64,000 nt of DNA from Cupriavidus pauculus (GCF_022179805.1 NZ_BPUO01000010.1:124001-188000); one strand, 5' to 3'; shown: positions 1 to 8,989, counted from the first letter of the stretch. Notes: a model not told the origin generated them from the sequence alone. Numbers and translations: made by a program.

Positions 1-2
1 CC

Positions 3-1694
3 GAAGCCCAGGCACAGCATGCGTCCCGGACACTGAAACCCGAGGACGTATTCGATACCAGCAAGAAAATCATCTACAAGGAGGATTTCAGGGGAGATTT
101 CACCAAATGGACGCTTTCGATCGATGCCCTGTATGACCCCGAAACGCGACCAATATCCTCGGATCGGGTAGTCAAGGATGCCGCGCCGGGCTTGTACGGC
201 CGTTACGCGACACGCTTCACGCTGCCGGGCGACCCGGGCTCATTCCGTGCCGAGCTGGCCCTGCCTGCGGAAGAAGGCTTGCAGGAACGGTGGTACGGCG
301 CACGGATTTCCGTCGATCAGATGGCGGACGACGCCGGTTATATCGTCCTGCAATGGCACGCGGTAATGGGCAACGACAAGGTCAGCAGGAACTTTCCCAA
401 TCTGGCCATTCACCACAAGAACGATCAGTGGGTTATTTCCGGCGCCTGGGGCAGTCCCGCCAATATCCAGCGCTCAAGCACCAAGCTGAAAGCACCCGTG
501 GAAACGGACAAGCTGACCGACTGGCTGATCCACGCCAAATGGGCCACCGATGGCAGCGGCGTGATCGAAATCTGGCGTGACGGCGAACTCGTCTACAATG
601 AGAAACGCCAGAACTCGTACAACCTGTCCAGAGACCGCACGCCTTATTTGAAAACCGGTATCTACCGGCCTTCGCGCAAGGACTCCACGACCTCCGAAGG
701 CCCCATTACCGTACGGGTCAGCGACATGCGGATCGGACGCGCCGATGCACGCCTGATCGATGTGTCGCCGGTGGTGACCGGAACACTGGAACGGTGCAAC
801 CCAAGCAAGCGCAGTGCAAGCACGCGGATACCGGTGGACTTTGTCGGCAATGCGGCGGTCCGTGGACCGGTGGGATTTATCGCGCCACCGCAACCAGGCG
901 TCACCGGCGCGCCTATCGTGCTGAACCGGAACGTCACGGTGCGCGATACATCGATGTTCGCGATCGAATTGACGAACAAGATGGACGGCAAGAAGCGGGC
1001 AGTAAATATTCGGGGACTTCGTCATACGAAGTGCGGTGACGTGCCGATGAATGTGGTGTCACCGTGCAGCCTGGGTAGCTACGGTCAGTTGGGCATCCAT
1101 TTCGACGACGAAGATAATCGCAACCTGCCGACAGGCATTTATCAGGGAATACTGCGCCTGCAGGCACATGGCTGGAATGACACCGCCTATTTCCGGACGG
1201 TCGATATCCATATCAAGATCTTTGTCACCAGCCTTTCGGGCGAAGTCAGACCAGGTACGGTATTGCGCTTTGGAAAAATCTCCAACCGTCCGTTACGTGG
1301 CCCCATTGCGTTCGTCGTGCCCGATCAGCTTCAGGCCAGTGGGCCGACAACACTCACCGGAGACGGCAAGCGCACTGATTCCATCGTCACGGCTTTCTTG
1401 ACCCGGCAGGATTCCGGTGCGCGATATCCCATGTATCTCAGGGCCCGCCGTGATATCAGCCCTTGCGGCAAGGTCATGATGAACAGCACGCTCCGCTGCC
1501 CCGTATTCCCGATAGCCAAAAGCGATCTGGAAATTGAGTATCGGCCGGCGGACAATCCGGACCTGCCCAATGGGGAATACACCGGCAGCCTGTTCGTCCA
1601 GTCCGTCGACGGCCAGGACAGCCGGTTCCAGGTGCCGATAGCCATCGGTGTGACCATCAGGAAGATGGCCATTCGTCTGGCCATCAAGAAGTAG
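3..1694 (+). CDS. heparin-lyase-like protein with two C-terminal repeats (5' partial)
   Basis: The reading frame is open from the first bases of the window, so the start and any signal peptide lie upstream; 563 codons are visible. Residues about 1-245 resemble the polysaccharide lyase (heparin lyase I, jelly-roll) family: aromatic-rich beta strands, a conserved QWH segment and a WRDGELVY strand. Two related domains follow, about residues 284-405 and 435-560. Each starts with an RGP(V/I)xF(I/V)xP motif, carries a Cys pair with a CG..MN segment, and ends with (N/D)LPxGxYxG, which looks like a tandem Ig-like or adhesin-like module. I infer an extracytoplasmic polysaccharide-binding or degrading protein. 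Activity is unproven and the catalytic residues were not assigned. It converges on the lactonase gene with a 45 bp gap. Confidence 0.7.
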   Translation, partial: EAQAQHASRTLKPEDVFDTSKKIIYKEDFRGDFTKWTLSIDALYDPETRPISSDRVVKDAAPGLYGRYATRFTLPGDPGSFRAELALPAEEGLQERWYGARISVDQMADDAGYIVLQWHAVMGNDKVSRNFPNLAIHHKNDQWVISGAWGSPANIQRSSTKLKAPVETDKLTDWLIHAKWATDGSGVIEIWRDGELVYNEKRQNSYNLSRDRTPYLKTGIYRPSRKDSTTSEGPITVRVSDMRIGRADARLIDVSPVVTGTLERCNPSKRSASTRIPVDFVGNAAVRGPVGFIAPPQPGVTGAPIVLNRNVTVRDTSMFAIELTNKMDGKKRAVNIRGLRHTKCGDVPMNVVSPCSLGSYGQLGIHFDDEDNRNLPTGIYQGILRLQAHGWNDTAYFRTVDIHIKIFVTSLSGEVRPGTVLRFGKISNRPLRGPIAFVVPDQLQASGPTTLTGDGKRTDSIVTAFLTRQDSGARYPMYLRARRDISPCGKVMMNSTLRCPVFPIAKSDLEIEYRPADNPDLPNGEYTGSLFVQSVDGQDSRFQVPIAIGVTIRKMAIRLAIKK

Positions 1695-1739
1695 CGTCGG
1701 CATGGCGCCCCAACCAGGGCGCCAGCCGCCGCAGCGCGC

Positions 1740-2801
1740 TTAGACCGCGCCGCGCGTTTCCACGTACAGCGCGTACACCGAGTGGCTGCTGGCCATATAC
1801 AGGCGATTGCGCTTGGGGCCGCCGAAACACAGGTTCGGGCAGCGCTCGGGCAGATGGATATGGCCGATGGCCTTGCCCTGCGCGTTGAACACGCGCACGC
1901 CGTCGAGCTTGGACGGATCGGCGCCGGGCGCGCCGCTGCTGCCCCAACCGGCCCAGATATTGCCGTCGACGTCGACCTTGAAGCCGTCGAGCGCGCCCGG
2001 TCCGTTGGCATCGATCAGCTTGGTCTTGGCACCAAGCTGGCCATCGGCGCTCACGTCGTAGGCCCACATCACGCGGTACGGCTGGGCGCGCGACTCGATG
2101 ACATAGAGCTTCTTCTCGTCCGGCGAGAACGCCAGGCCGTTCGGACCGTTCAGGTCGGCGATGACCTGCGTCACGCTGTTGTCCTTCGGGTCGATGCGAT
2201 AGACAGCATGCGGCAGTTCGGACGCCGCCTTGTCGCCTTCCCAGTCGCCGGCGATGCCGAACGGCGGGTCGGTGAACCACAGCGAGCCATCCGATTTGCA
2301 GATGATGTCGTTCGGCGAGTTGAAGCGCTTGCCCTGGTAGCGGTCGGCCAGCACCGTGATCGAGCCGTCGTACTCGGTGCGCGTGACGCGGCGCGTCAGG
2401 TGCTCGCAGCTGATCAGGCGGCCCTGCTTGTCACGGCAGTGGCCGTTCGTGAAGTTGGCCGGCGAGCGGAACACGCTCCACTGGTTCGACGTTTCGTCGA
2501 ACTTGATGATGCGGTTGTTCGGGATGTCGGAGAACAGCAGGTAGCGGCCATCGGCAAAGTAGACCGGACCTTCCACCCAGCGGAATCCGGTTGCCACCTG
2601 CTCCACCGTGGAGCTGAACAGGCGGTATTTGCCGAAACTCGGGTCCAGGATCTCGACAGCGGGGTCCGGATAACGCTGCGCGGCCTTGAATTCAAAGGCT
2701 TGCGCCAGCACCGGGCCGCTTGCCGCAGCCGCGCCCAGGGCCGCACCGGCCTTGAGCAAATGGCGACGTCGGGCGTCGACACCCTTGTTGTTCGATTCCA
2801 T
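1740..2801 (-). CDS. SMP-30/gluconolactonase-family lactonase, Tat-exported
   Basis: 353 residues. The N-terminus has a twin-arginine signal (RRRHLLKAGAALG) followed by an Ala-rich h-region and a cleavage site near VLAQA, so the protein should fold before export to the periplasm. The body is a six-bladed propeller of the SMP-30/gluconolaconase/LRE family, with the typical metal-site segments WVEGPVYF, NSPNDI and GPNGLAFSPDEK. Members hydrolyse sugar or other lactones with a divalent cation; the substrate cannot be read from the sequence. The ATG at 2801 is preceded by a good GAGGAG ribosome site. It is transcribed away from serA, and no sugar-catabolic operon is adjacent. Confidence 0.85.
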   Translation of the reverse strand: MESNNKGVDARRRHLLKAGAALGAAAASGPVLAQAFEFKAAQRYPDPAVEILDPSFGKYRLFSSTVEQVATGFRWVEGPVYFADGRYLLFSDIPNNRIIKFDETSNQWSVFRSPANFTNGHCRDKQGRLISCEHLTRRVTRTEYDGSITVLADRYQGKRFNSPNDIICKSDGSLWFTDPPFGIAGDWEGDKAASELPHAVYRIDPKDNSVTQVIADLNGPNGLAFSPDEKKLYVIESRAQPYRVMWAYDVSADGQLGAKTKLIDANGPGALDGFKVDVDGNIWAGWGSSGAPGADPSKLDGVRVFNAQGKAIGHIHLPERCPNLCFGGPKRNRLYMASSHSVYALYVETRGAV

Positions 2802-3031
2802 GCTGTCTCCTCACAGGTTGTGGATGGGCCGTTTCGGCCCTTTTAGTTGTCCGACATCCTATGAGAAAAATCGCCACGTCGCAAGCACTTGTACGATGAC
2901 ATGGAGCGGGTAAATGCCTTGTCCATACCCTCAGCACGGGAAAGGGTCGGTGCTATTGTCTGACTTGTGCGCGTCCGGGACAGGACGCCTGACCAGCTTT
3001 CTCAACTCTCCTGAAGCATCGCCCGAACATC

Positions 3032-4237
3032 ATGGCCAGCGCTCTCCTTCTAGAAAACATCCACGCCAGCGGCCAGCAATTGCTGGGCCGCCACCAGATC
3101 GACATTGCCACGCAAAGCAAGGCAATCGCCGGCGAGCCGCTGCTGGCAGCCGTGCGCGATCACGAGTTACTGGGCATCCGCTCGGCTACCCACCTGACCG
3201 CCGAGCACTTTGCTGCCGCCGAACGGCTGCTGACGGTGGGCTGCTTCTGCATCGGTACCTCGCAAGTGGACCTGAACGCGGCCGCCCACGCCGGCATTCC
3301 GGTGTTCAATGCGCCGTTCTCGAATACGCGCTCGGTGGCCGAACTGGTGATCGGGCAGACCATCATGCTGATGCGCCGCATTCCCGAGAAAAGCCGCGCT
3401 GCGCACCAGGGGGAATGGCAGAAATCGGCCAAGGGTTCTTTCGAGATCCGCGGCAAGACCATGGCGGTGATCGGCTACGGCAACATCGGCGCGCAAGTAG
3501 GCATCCTGGCCGAGGCCATGGGCATGCGCGTGGTGTTCTACGACGTCCGCCCTCGCCTTTCCATTGGCGGCGCCGTGCCGATGCATTCGCTGGAAGACGC
3601 GCTGGCGGCGGCCGACGTGGTGACGCTGCACGTGCCGGCCACGCCGCAGACGCGCAACCTGCTCAATGCCAAGGCCCTGGCCGCGATGCGACCCGGCTCG
3701 ATCCTGCTCAACGCGTCGCGCGGCACGGTGGTGGATATCGAGGCGCTGGCCCGGCTACTGGACGACGGCCACATTGCCGGCGCCGCCATCGACGTGTTTC
3801 CGGAAGAACCGCGCAGCAATACCGACCCGTTTGTCACGCCGCTGCAGGGCAAGCCGAACGTGATCCTGACCCCGCACGTGGGCGGCAGCACCGAGGAAGC
3901 CCAGGAGAACATCGGCGTGGAAGTGGCCACCAAGCTGGCCAACTTCCTGGAAACGGGTGCCACGATCGGCGCGGTGAACCTGCCGCAGATCCAGCCTAAC
4001 CCGCTCGATTCGCCGGCGCGCGTGCTGAACATCCACTACAACCGGCCCGGCACGCTGTCGCACCTGAACCAGGCGCTGGCCGAGATCGGCGCCAACATCG
4101 AGGCCCAGCAACTGCAGACCGAGGGTGACATTGGCTACGTGATCACCGATGTCAGCCTGGTGCCGCCCGCCGGCTGGGCAGACAAGCTGATGCAGCACGA
4201 GTCGTTTATCCGCTCGCGCGTGATCGTCAACGGCTAA
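3032..4237 (+). CDS. serA: D-3-phosphoglycerate dehydrogenase
   Basis: 401 residues, the length of short type SerA enzymes. It catalyses the first step of serine synthesis, 3-phosphoglycerate to 3-phosphohydroxypyruvate with NAD. The order is an N-terminal substrate-binding half, a Rossmann domain with GYGNIG near residue 150, the signature NASRGTVVDIEAL with the substrate/catalytic Arg, the catalytic His in PHVGGSTEEAQ, and a C-terminal ACT domain from about residue 330 (RPGTLSHLNQALAEIGANI) for serine feedback. The ATG at 3032 fits the family N-terminus, although its ribosome site is weak. It stands alone, followed by a perfect stem-loop. Confidence 0.95.
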   Translation: MASALLLENIHASGQQLLGRHQIDIATQSKAIAGEPLLAAVRDHELLGIRSATHLTAEHFAAAERLLTVGCFCIGTSQVDLNAAAHAGIPVFNAPFSNTRSVAELVIGQTIMLMRRIPEKSRAAHQGEWQKSAKGSFEIRGKTMAVIGYGNIGAQVGILAEAMGMRVVFYDVRPRLSIGGAVPMHSLEDALAAADVVTLHVPATPQTRNLLNAKALAAMRPGSILLNASRGTVVDIEALARLLDDGHIAGAAIDVFPEEPRSNTDPFVTPLQGKPNVILTPHVGGSTEEAQENIGVEVATKLANFLETGATIGAVNLPQIQPNPLDSPARVLNIHYNRPGTLSHLNQALAEIGANIEAQQLQTEGDIGYVITDVSLVPPAGWADKLMQHESFIRSRVIVNG

Positions 4238-4252
4238 ACCTCGCCCGGAATA

Positions 4253-4279
4253 GCCCGCATGCGGCGGCTGCATGCGGGC
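4253..4279 (+). terminator. stem-loop downstream of serA
   Basis: A perfect 10 bp stem (gcccgcatgc / gcatgcgggc) with a 7-base loop begins 15 bases after the serA stop codon. No clean U-tract follows, only a short tttt five to ten bases later, so it is a weak intrinsic terminator or an mRNA-stabilising hairpin. Confidence 0.55.
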
Positions 4280-4411
4280 GATGAATTTTGTGGATATGGA
4301 TGGCACCCGCGCCAATCCCCGATGGCGGCGGGTCTCCTGCATTGTCATACTGCGCGAACAACCTCGCAGACCGGACATGACAGATCCGGCAGACAACCAG
4401 GAGACAACCTC

Positions 4412-5395
4412 ATGCAACGACGTCGCTTTCTTCGCGTCACGCTGGCCGCATCCGGGCTGGCGCTGGGCGCATCCATCGGCACGCAGGCCATCGCCGCCGA
4501 CGAATTCCCGACCCGTCCCATCCGCCTGATCGTGCCTTACGGCGCGGGCGGCGTGACCGACCAGGTCACCCGGGCACTGGCCGACGCGGCCGGGCGCGAG
4601 CTGGGCCAGTCGATCGTCGTGGAGAACAAGCCCGGGGTCAGCGGCACGCTGGGCGCCACGCAAATGGTGACGACCGAGCCGGACGGCTACACGCTGAGCA
4701 TGGCCCCGGTGGTGATTTTCCGGCTGCCGCACGTGCAGAAGATGCGCTACGACCCGGCGAAAGACCTGACGTATATCTCGATGATCGCGGACTACAACTT
4801 CGCCGTGGCGGTGAAGAAGGACGCGAAGTGGCAGACCATGCAGGAACTAATCGCCGACGCCAAGAAGGACAAGAAAGGCATCAGCTATGGCACCACGGGC
4901 ATCTATGGCAGCCAGCACCTGACGATCTCCGAACTGGCGCGCGTGTCGCAATCGAACTGGACGCACGTGCCCTACAAGGGCGACGCCGAGGCGATTACCG
5001 CGCTGCTGAGCGGATCGTCCGACGTGGCGGTGCTGTCGAATACGCTGCTGCCGTATGTGCAGAACGGGCAGATGCGTGTGCTCGCGACGCTGTCCGAGAA
5101 GCGCGCGGCTGATTTTCCGAATGCACCGACGCTGAAGGAAATCGGCTATCCGGTGTGGTCGAACTCGCCGTTCGGCATCATCGGCCCGGCGAACATGAAA
5201 CCCGCTGTGGTGAAACGCCTCGACGAGGCATTCCGCAATGCGCTGAAGGATCCGAAGTTCCTGAACGTGACCCGCCAGTACGGCATGGACACGAACTATA
5301 TGGGGCCTGACCAGTACGCTGCCTATGCGAAGCAGGCGTTCAAGAGCGAGGGCGAGATCATCTCGCGCCTGGCCGAGGCCATGAAGAACCAGTAA
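4412..5395 (+). CDS. Bug-family tripartite tricarboxylate receptor (periplasmic binding protein)
   Basis: 327 residues from the ATG at 4412, which has an AGGAGA ribosome site; longer upstream starts would bury the signal peptide. The N-terminus MQRRRFLRVTLAASG is a Tat/Sec-like signal ending at AIAADEF. The mature protein has the Bug/TctC fold with hallmarks FPTRPIRLIVPYGAGG near its N-terminus, VVENKPG, and a central TYISMIADYNFAV region. Bug proteins bind small carboxylates in the periplasm and are heavily expanded in Bordetella, Cupriavidus and relatives, often without a cognate TctAB transporter nearby; none is seen here. The ligand is unknown. Confidence 0.9.
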   Translation: MQRRRFLRVTLAASGLALGASIGTQAIAADEFPTRPIRLIVPYGAGGVTDQVTRALADAAGRELGQSIVVENKPGVSGTLGATQMVTTEPDGYTLSMAPVVIFRLPHVQKMRYDPAKDLTYISMIADYNFAVAVKKDAKWQTMQELIADAKKDKKGISYGTTGIYGSQHLTISELARVSQSNWTHVPYKGDAEAITALLSGSSDVAVLSNTLLPYVQNGQMRVLATLSEKRAADFPNAPTLKEIGYPVWSNSPFGIIGPANMKPAVVKRLDEAFRNALKDPKFLNVTRQYGMDTNYMGPDQYAAYAKQAFKSEGEIISRLAEAMKNQ

Positions 5396-5429
5396 GCCCG
5401 CAAGCCAGTAAGTCAGTGATGCAAGGACG

Positions 5430-5454
5430 CCTGGCCGCAACACATGCGGCCAGG
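5430..5454. terminator. stem-loop between convergent genes
   Basis: A perfect inverted repeat (cctggccgca, 5-base loop, tgcggccagg) lies between the Bug receptor (plus) and the DUF4148 gene (minus). There is no T-run on either side, so it may act as a bidirectional or Rho-assisted terminator. Confidence 0.5.
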
Positions 5455-5496
5455 TGTGAGGGGACGCGGCAAGGTCATGGCTGGCCGCCCTTGGGA

Positions 5497-5826
5497 TCAG
5501 GCCCCATCGTAGAACGCGTTGCGCGGCAGGTCGATGCGCGGCACGGTGTTGGCGGCGTGCATCGATGTCTTCATGACGGGCTTGACCACCGGTGCGGCCT
5601 GGACGCCCTGCTCCGCCGCCACCTTGGCCTCGGCGGCCTGGATATCGGCCGGATAGTCGTCGTCGTTGCGGCCCGGGTTGTAACCGGCCTTCTCCACAGC
5701 GATCAGGTCAGCCACCACCTGGGCACGCGTGACGGGTGCCTGGGCGTTCTGGACGCTCTGGGCGAACGACATGGCGGGGGCGGCAACGATTACAGCGCCG
5801 ATCAACAGTTTTTGCAGTGTGTTCAT
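5497..5826 (-). CDS. small secreted DUF4148-family protein
   Basis: 109 residues. The ATG at 5826 follows an AAGGAG site at good spacing, so upstream in-frame starts are rejected. There is a Sec signal peptide (MNTLQKLLIGAVIVAAPAMSFAQ) and a short mature region with the DUF4148 pattern: TRAQVVADLIAVEKAGYNPG then a (D)DYPADIQAAEAKVA stretch. Members are numerous in Burkholderiales and are predicted periplasmic proteins without known function. It converges with the Bug receptor and is not clearly in an operon. Confidence 0.85.
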   Translation of the reverse strand: MNTLQKLLIGAVIVAAPAMSFAQSVQNAQAPVTRAQVVADLIAVEKAGYNPGRNDDDYPADIQAAEAKVAAEQGVQAAPVVKPVMKTSMHAANTVPRIDLPRNAFYDGA

Positions 5827-5961
5827 GATTTGCTCCTTGTCAGCAGGGTTGTGAACAGGATTCATCATGGACGTCAATCGCCAGCAGCCTTTGCCAGATT
5901 GCACGGCATTGTCGGGTTGTCACGATCGCCGCCAGGCCGCGCGCGGTCTTCAGCGCCGTGT

Positions 5962-6507
5962 TCAGCGCTTTGGCCGATGCTGGCAGCCCGCTTCGTCGAT
6001 ATGGGCGCCCGGCCCTTCCCGCGCCATCATGTCCTGCGGGTTGCGTAGCGGGCACGCCTTCAGCGACAGGCAACCGCAGCCAATGCAGCCGTCGAGCTGG
6101 TCCCGCAGCATGGTCAGCATATGGATGCGGGCATCGAGATCGTCGCGCCACGCGGCGGAAAGCCGGCGCCAGTCCGCCACGGTCGGCGCCTTGTTGCGCG
6201 GCAGGCGCTCGAATGCCTCTGCGATGGTCGCCAGCGGCAGCCCCATGCGCTGTGCCACCCGAATCACCGCCAGCCGCCGCAGGATGCCACGCGGATAGCG
6301 CCGCTGGTTGCCCGCGCTGCGCGTGCTGACAATCAATCCCTTGGATTCATAGAAATGCAGCGCCGATACCGCGATGCCACTGCGCTCGGCCACTTCGCCG
6401 ACGGTCAGCGGATCGCGTGCCCGCAGCGGGCGCGCGTTTGCGCCCGAGCTGGCGCCGGACTTGGCCTTGGACTCGGCGGTCTTCGATGGGGTTGTCATGC
6501 GGGTCAT
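5962..6507 (-). CDS. soxR: redox-sensitive MerR-family activator SoxR
   Basis: 181 residues from the ATG at 6507; a second ATG at 6498 is possible. After a 30-residue variable N-terminus comes the MerR winged helix (LTVGEVAERSGIAVSALHFY), a coiled-coil dimer helix, and the [2Fe-2S] motif CIGCGC..KAC with Cys141, Cys144, Cys146 and Cys152, matching the four ligands of SoxR. Oxidation of the cluster by redox-cycling compounds activates target promoters. The gene is divergent from a RidA-family gene and a SoxR operator lies between them. No soxS is visible, as expected outside enterics, where SoxR acts directly on its targets. Confidence 0.95.
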   Translation of the reverse strand: MTRMTTPSKTAESKAKSGASSGANARPLRARDPLTVGEVAERSGIAVSALHFYESKGLIVSTRSAGNQRRYPRGILRRLAVIRVAQRMGLPLATIAEAFERLPRNKAPTVADWRRLSAAWRDDLDARIHMLTMLRDQLDGCIGCGCLSLKACPLRNPQDMMAREGPGAHIDEAGCQHRPKR

Positions 6508-6548
6508 TCGTAAAGCCCTTGCGATGCGCAATGGTATCGCAATCACGC

Positions 6549-6579
6549 TTGACCTCAAGTGCAGTTGAGGTTTGATACT
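6549..6579 (+). promoter_or_regulatory. SoxR operator and 19-bp-spacer promoter
   Basis: The 18-mer cctcaagtgcagttgagg at 6553-6570 is a near-perfect dyad and differs only in its centre from the E. coli soxS box (CCTCAAGTTAACTTGAGG). It sits between a -35 element TTGACC (6549-6554) and a -10 element GATACT (6574-6579). The spacer is exactly 19 bp, the overlong spacing that MerR-type activators correct by twisting DNA. The promoter fires towards the RidA-family gene, 28 bases before its ATG. Confidence 0.9.
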
Positions 6580-6606
6580 GGCGCAACTTTCAACCAGGAC
6601 CCTGCC

Positions 6607-7035
6607 ATGCTGCTCGAATCGCCCCGCGCGCCGTACCTGCAATTCTCGAACCCGCCCGACCTCTACGACCCCCGGCTCAACGGCTATTCGCACGTGGCCA
6701 TCGCCAATCGGCCCGCCAGGATCGTGTTCGCCGCGGGCCAGGGCGGCGAGGACATGTGCGGCGGCTTGCGCGCCGACTTTGCGGCCCAGGTGAAACAGGC
6801 ACTGGCCAACCTGCGCGTGGCACTACAGGCCGGCGGGGCCGACATCCCCGACATCGCCAAGATCACGGTGCTCATCGTCGATCATTCGATGGAGCGACTG
6901 GCAATCTTCAGCCGGGCCTGGCAGGCGCTGCTGGGCGACTGGCCCGCGCCCGCCTGCACGCTGATCCCAGTACCGCGACTGGCGCTGGACGGCATGCTGT
7001 TCGAGATCGAGGCGGTGGCCGTGCTGCCGGATTAA
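6607..7035 (+). CDS. RidA/YjgF-family protein, predicted SoxR target
   Basis: 142 residues from the ATG at 6607 with an AGGA ribosome site. The RidA (YjgF/YER057c/UK114) fold is seen in VFAAGQGGEDMCGG, in QVKQALANLRVALQAGGAD(I)PDIAKITVLIVD, and in the C-terminal strand with conserved Pro and Glu residues (CTLIPVPRLALDGMLFEIEAVAV). Classical RidA hydrolyses reactive enamine/imine intermediates from PLP enzymes, and the conserved Arg of that active site is not obvious here, so a subfamily role is likely. The SoxR-type promoter immediately upstream suggests induction by redox-cycling agents. Confidence 0.85.
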   Translation: MLLESPRAPYLQFSNPPDLYDPRLNGYSHVAIANRPARIVFAAGQGGEDMCGGLRADFAAQVKQALANLRVALQAGGADIPDIAKITVLIVDHSMERLAIFSRAWQALLGDWPAPACTLIPVPRLALDGMLFEIEAVAVLPD

Positions 7036-7066
7036 GGGGCCCGAACGCGCCCTGGGCTCCCTTCCG

Positions 7067-7345
7067 TCAAGAACGATTGTCGACCGGAGGAGCATCGGGG
7101 TCGCGGTTGCCTGGATCCACCAGATCTTCACTGCCAACGCCAGGCTGCATTTCACCGCGTTCATCCTTGCGGGCTGTCGGCGATTCTTCGTTCGATGCCT
7201 TCCGCGTGGCAAGTGGATCGCGCTCTTCCCTGGCATCGGGAGCGGCTTCACGCTTCTGAGGGGTTGCCGGGTTTTCGAGGCTATCAGGGGAACGGCGTCT
7301 GTCGCGATTGCGGCGGCGACGGGTACCGGCATAGGCGAATGGCAT
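7067..7345 (-). CDS. small basic hypothetical protein
   Basis: 92 residues. The ATG at 7345 is preferred to the one at 7351 because the AGGAG site then lies six bases upstream. The N-terminus is Arg-rich (AGTRRRRNRDRRRS); the rest is polar with many Asp, Glu and Pro and no hydrophobic core, so it is probably disordered. No family was recognised. It begins a cluster of similarly polar, uncharacterised genes and converges with the RidA gene. The good ribosome site is the main reason for calling it. Confidence 0.6.
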   Translation of the reverse strand: MPFAYAGTRRRRNRDRRRSPDSLENPATPQKREAAPDAREERDPLATRKASNEESPTARKDERGEMQPGVGSEDLVDPGNRDPDAPPVDNRS

Positions 7346-7456
7346 GGGCATCTCCTTGTTGGAATGAATGGTTGTTCGATGCGTGCTGCAATCGCCAGCG
7401 CGGCCAGGCCGGACCTGCCGCGCTGGAGTGGACGGGGCGTACGTCAGATGACTGTC

Positions 7457-8989
7457 TCAGACCCCCGACTTGCCGGGCGCGGTGCTGCTGGAACTGGCAG
7501 TGCTGCTGCCCAGGCTGCTTGTGCTTCCAGAGCCAAGACTGCTCGCGCCGCCTGCCCCAAGGCTGCCGGTACTACCCGATGCACTGGACGTGGCAGTGCC
7601 GGCCTGGCTACCAAGGCTTTGCGACGATCCTGAGACACCGCTGCGGCCGGACATGCCGGTACGACCCTGACTCGACTCGCGCATGACGCGAATCTGGTTC
7701 TGGACGTCCTTGACGCCGAAGACTTCGTCGGCCATGTCCTCGATTCGATATTTCTGCTGACGGTCCTGCACCGTGCCGCTTAGCGTCACGACGCCGCCGC
7801 TGACGGTCACCTCCACCTCTCGTACGTCGAGGCGGCCGCTCATGGCCAGGCGCTCGCACAGGTCCTCGCGGATACGCTCGTCGGAGCGCTGGTAACCCTT
7901 GGGACCACTGCGTTGCGCGCGTCGCGCGGCTGCCGAGCCGCCCGCGCCGCCGTAGCCGCGATTCAGATCGTTCCGCTCACTGGCGCCAGTGAAGTGTTCG
8001 TAGGCCCGCTGGTTCGGGTCATAGTCGCCCTGGCTGCCCTGCCCGCCTCGGCCAGCCGATCCGCCGTAGCCGGCCAACCGCTGTCCAAGCCGTTCGCGCC
8101 GCTCGTGCTCGTCGAGCCAGTCCGACGCGGCGCGGCGCTGCCAGCCCTGGTCGCTCTGTCCAGCAGACGGCTCCAGTGCGTCGTAGTCAGACATGCCATA
8201 GCCCCCGCGATAGTGCGTGCGCATGTCGGGCTCCGATGCCGAAGACCGCTCGAAGCCACCGCCCCACGATTCACGGCCGCGGCCCCGCGGCTGCAACTCG
8301 CGGCCCATTTCGCGACCCAATTCGTGGCCGCGGTCCCAGGCGCTCTGGCGTGACGAAGTACCACTGCGTGCGGGCTGGTCCCAGACTGCGCGGCCTTGTC
8401 CCCACTCGTCTCGCTGGCTGCCCTGCTGGCTGGACCATTCGCTGCCGCGTCCTTCCTCGCCTTCCTGATGCCAGTTGCCCCAGCGCTCGCGTTCGGCATG
8501 TTGGCGTGGCTGGTAGCGCTCGCCAGCGTCCCCACTGTCGCGGCCAAATTCCCGCCCGGATGACTGGCGTCGCTGGCCACCCTGGTTGCCTTCGCCGTAC
8601 TGGCCGTAACGGCCTTCGCCGTAGCCTTCGTCGTATCGGCGGGGCTGTCCCTCGTAGCCGCCATAACCACTCGCTGCCGACACCGATGACGAGGAAGAAC
8701 CCTGCGCCGACGATTCCTGCGAACCGCTCCAGCGGGTACCGCCTGGCTGCTGACCGCTCGACTGCCAGTCGCTGCCGCTGCCCTGCTGGGATCCGCCGCG
8801 ACCCTGCCAGTCACTGCCGCCTTGCTGCCGATGCGTCAGCCAGTCGCCGCCGCTATAGGCCTCCTGCTGCCGCTGCCGTAGGTTCTGCGTGCGGCGCTCG
8901 TCGTCGCGTTCATTGCGGTCATCGCGTTCTGCGCCATAGGAGCCAAAGCGGTCGTCCGAGCCACTGCCCCTGTTGCTTCCCTGGTTCAT
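7457..8989 (-). CDS. long low-complexity protein with C-terminal BON domain
   Basis: 510 residues from the ATG at 8989, which has a GGAG site. Residues 1-360 are low complexity: Gly, Ser, Gln, Arg, Tyr and Trp with GYGGYEG, GQYGEGNQGG and SDWQ/SGQQ runs, resembling RGG/prion-like disordered regions. A conserved linker GPKGYQRSDERIREDLCERL starts at residue 362 and is followed by one BON domain (about 384-434: LDVREVEVTVSGGVVTLSG). The tail is Ser/Gly-rich with SLGS repeats. BON domains occur in osmotic-shock proteins such as OsmY and are thought to bind membranes or ligands. There is no signal peptide, unlike OsmY. A shorter paralogue lies at 11558-12436. Confidence 0.8.
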   Translation of the reverse strand: MNQGSNRGSGSDDRFGSYGAERDDRNERDDERRTQNLRQRQQEAYSGGDWLTHRQQGGSDWQGRGGSQQGSGSDWQSSGQQPGGTRWSGSQESSAQGSSSSSVSAASGYGGYEGQPRRYDEGYGEGRYGQYGEGNQGGQRRQSSGREFGRDSGDAGERYQPRQHAERERWGNWHQEGEEGRGSEWSSQQGSQRDEWGQGRAVWDQPARSGTSSRQSAWDRGHELGREMGRELQPRGRGRESWGGGFERSSASEPDMRTHYRGGYGMSDYDALEPSAGQSDQGWQRRAASDWLDEHERRERLGQRLAGYGGSAGRGGQGSQGDYDPNQRAYEHFTGASERNDLNRGYGGAGGSAAARRAQRSGPKGYQRSDERIREDLCERLAMSGRLDVREVEVTVSGGVVTLSGTVQDRQQKYRIEDMADEVFGVKDVQNQIRVMRESSQGRTGMSGRSGVSGSSQSLGSQAGTATSSASGSTGSLGAGGASSLGSGSTSSLGSSTASSSSTAPGKSGV

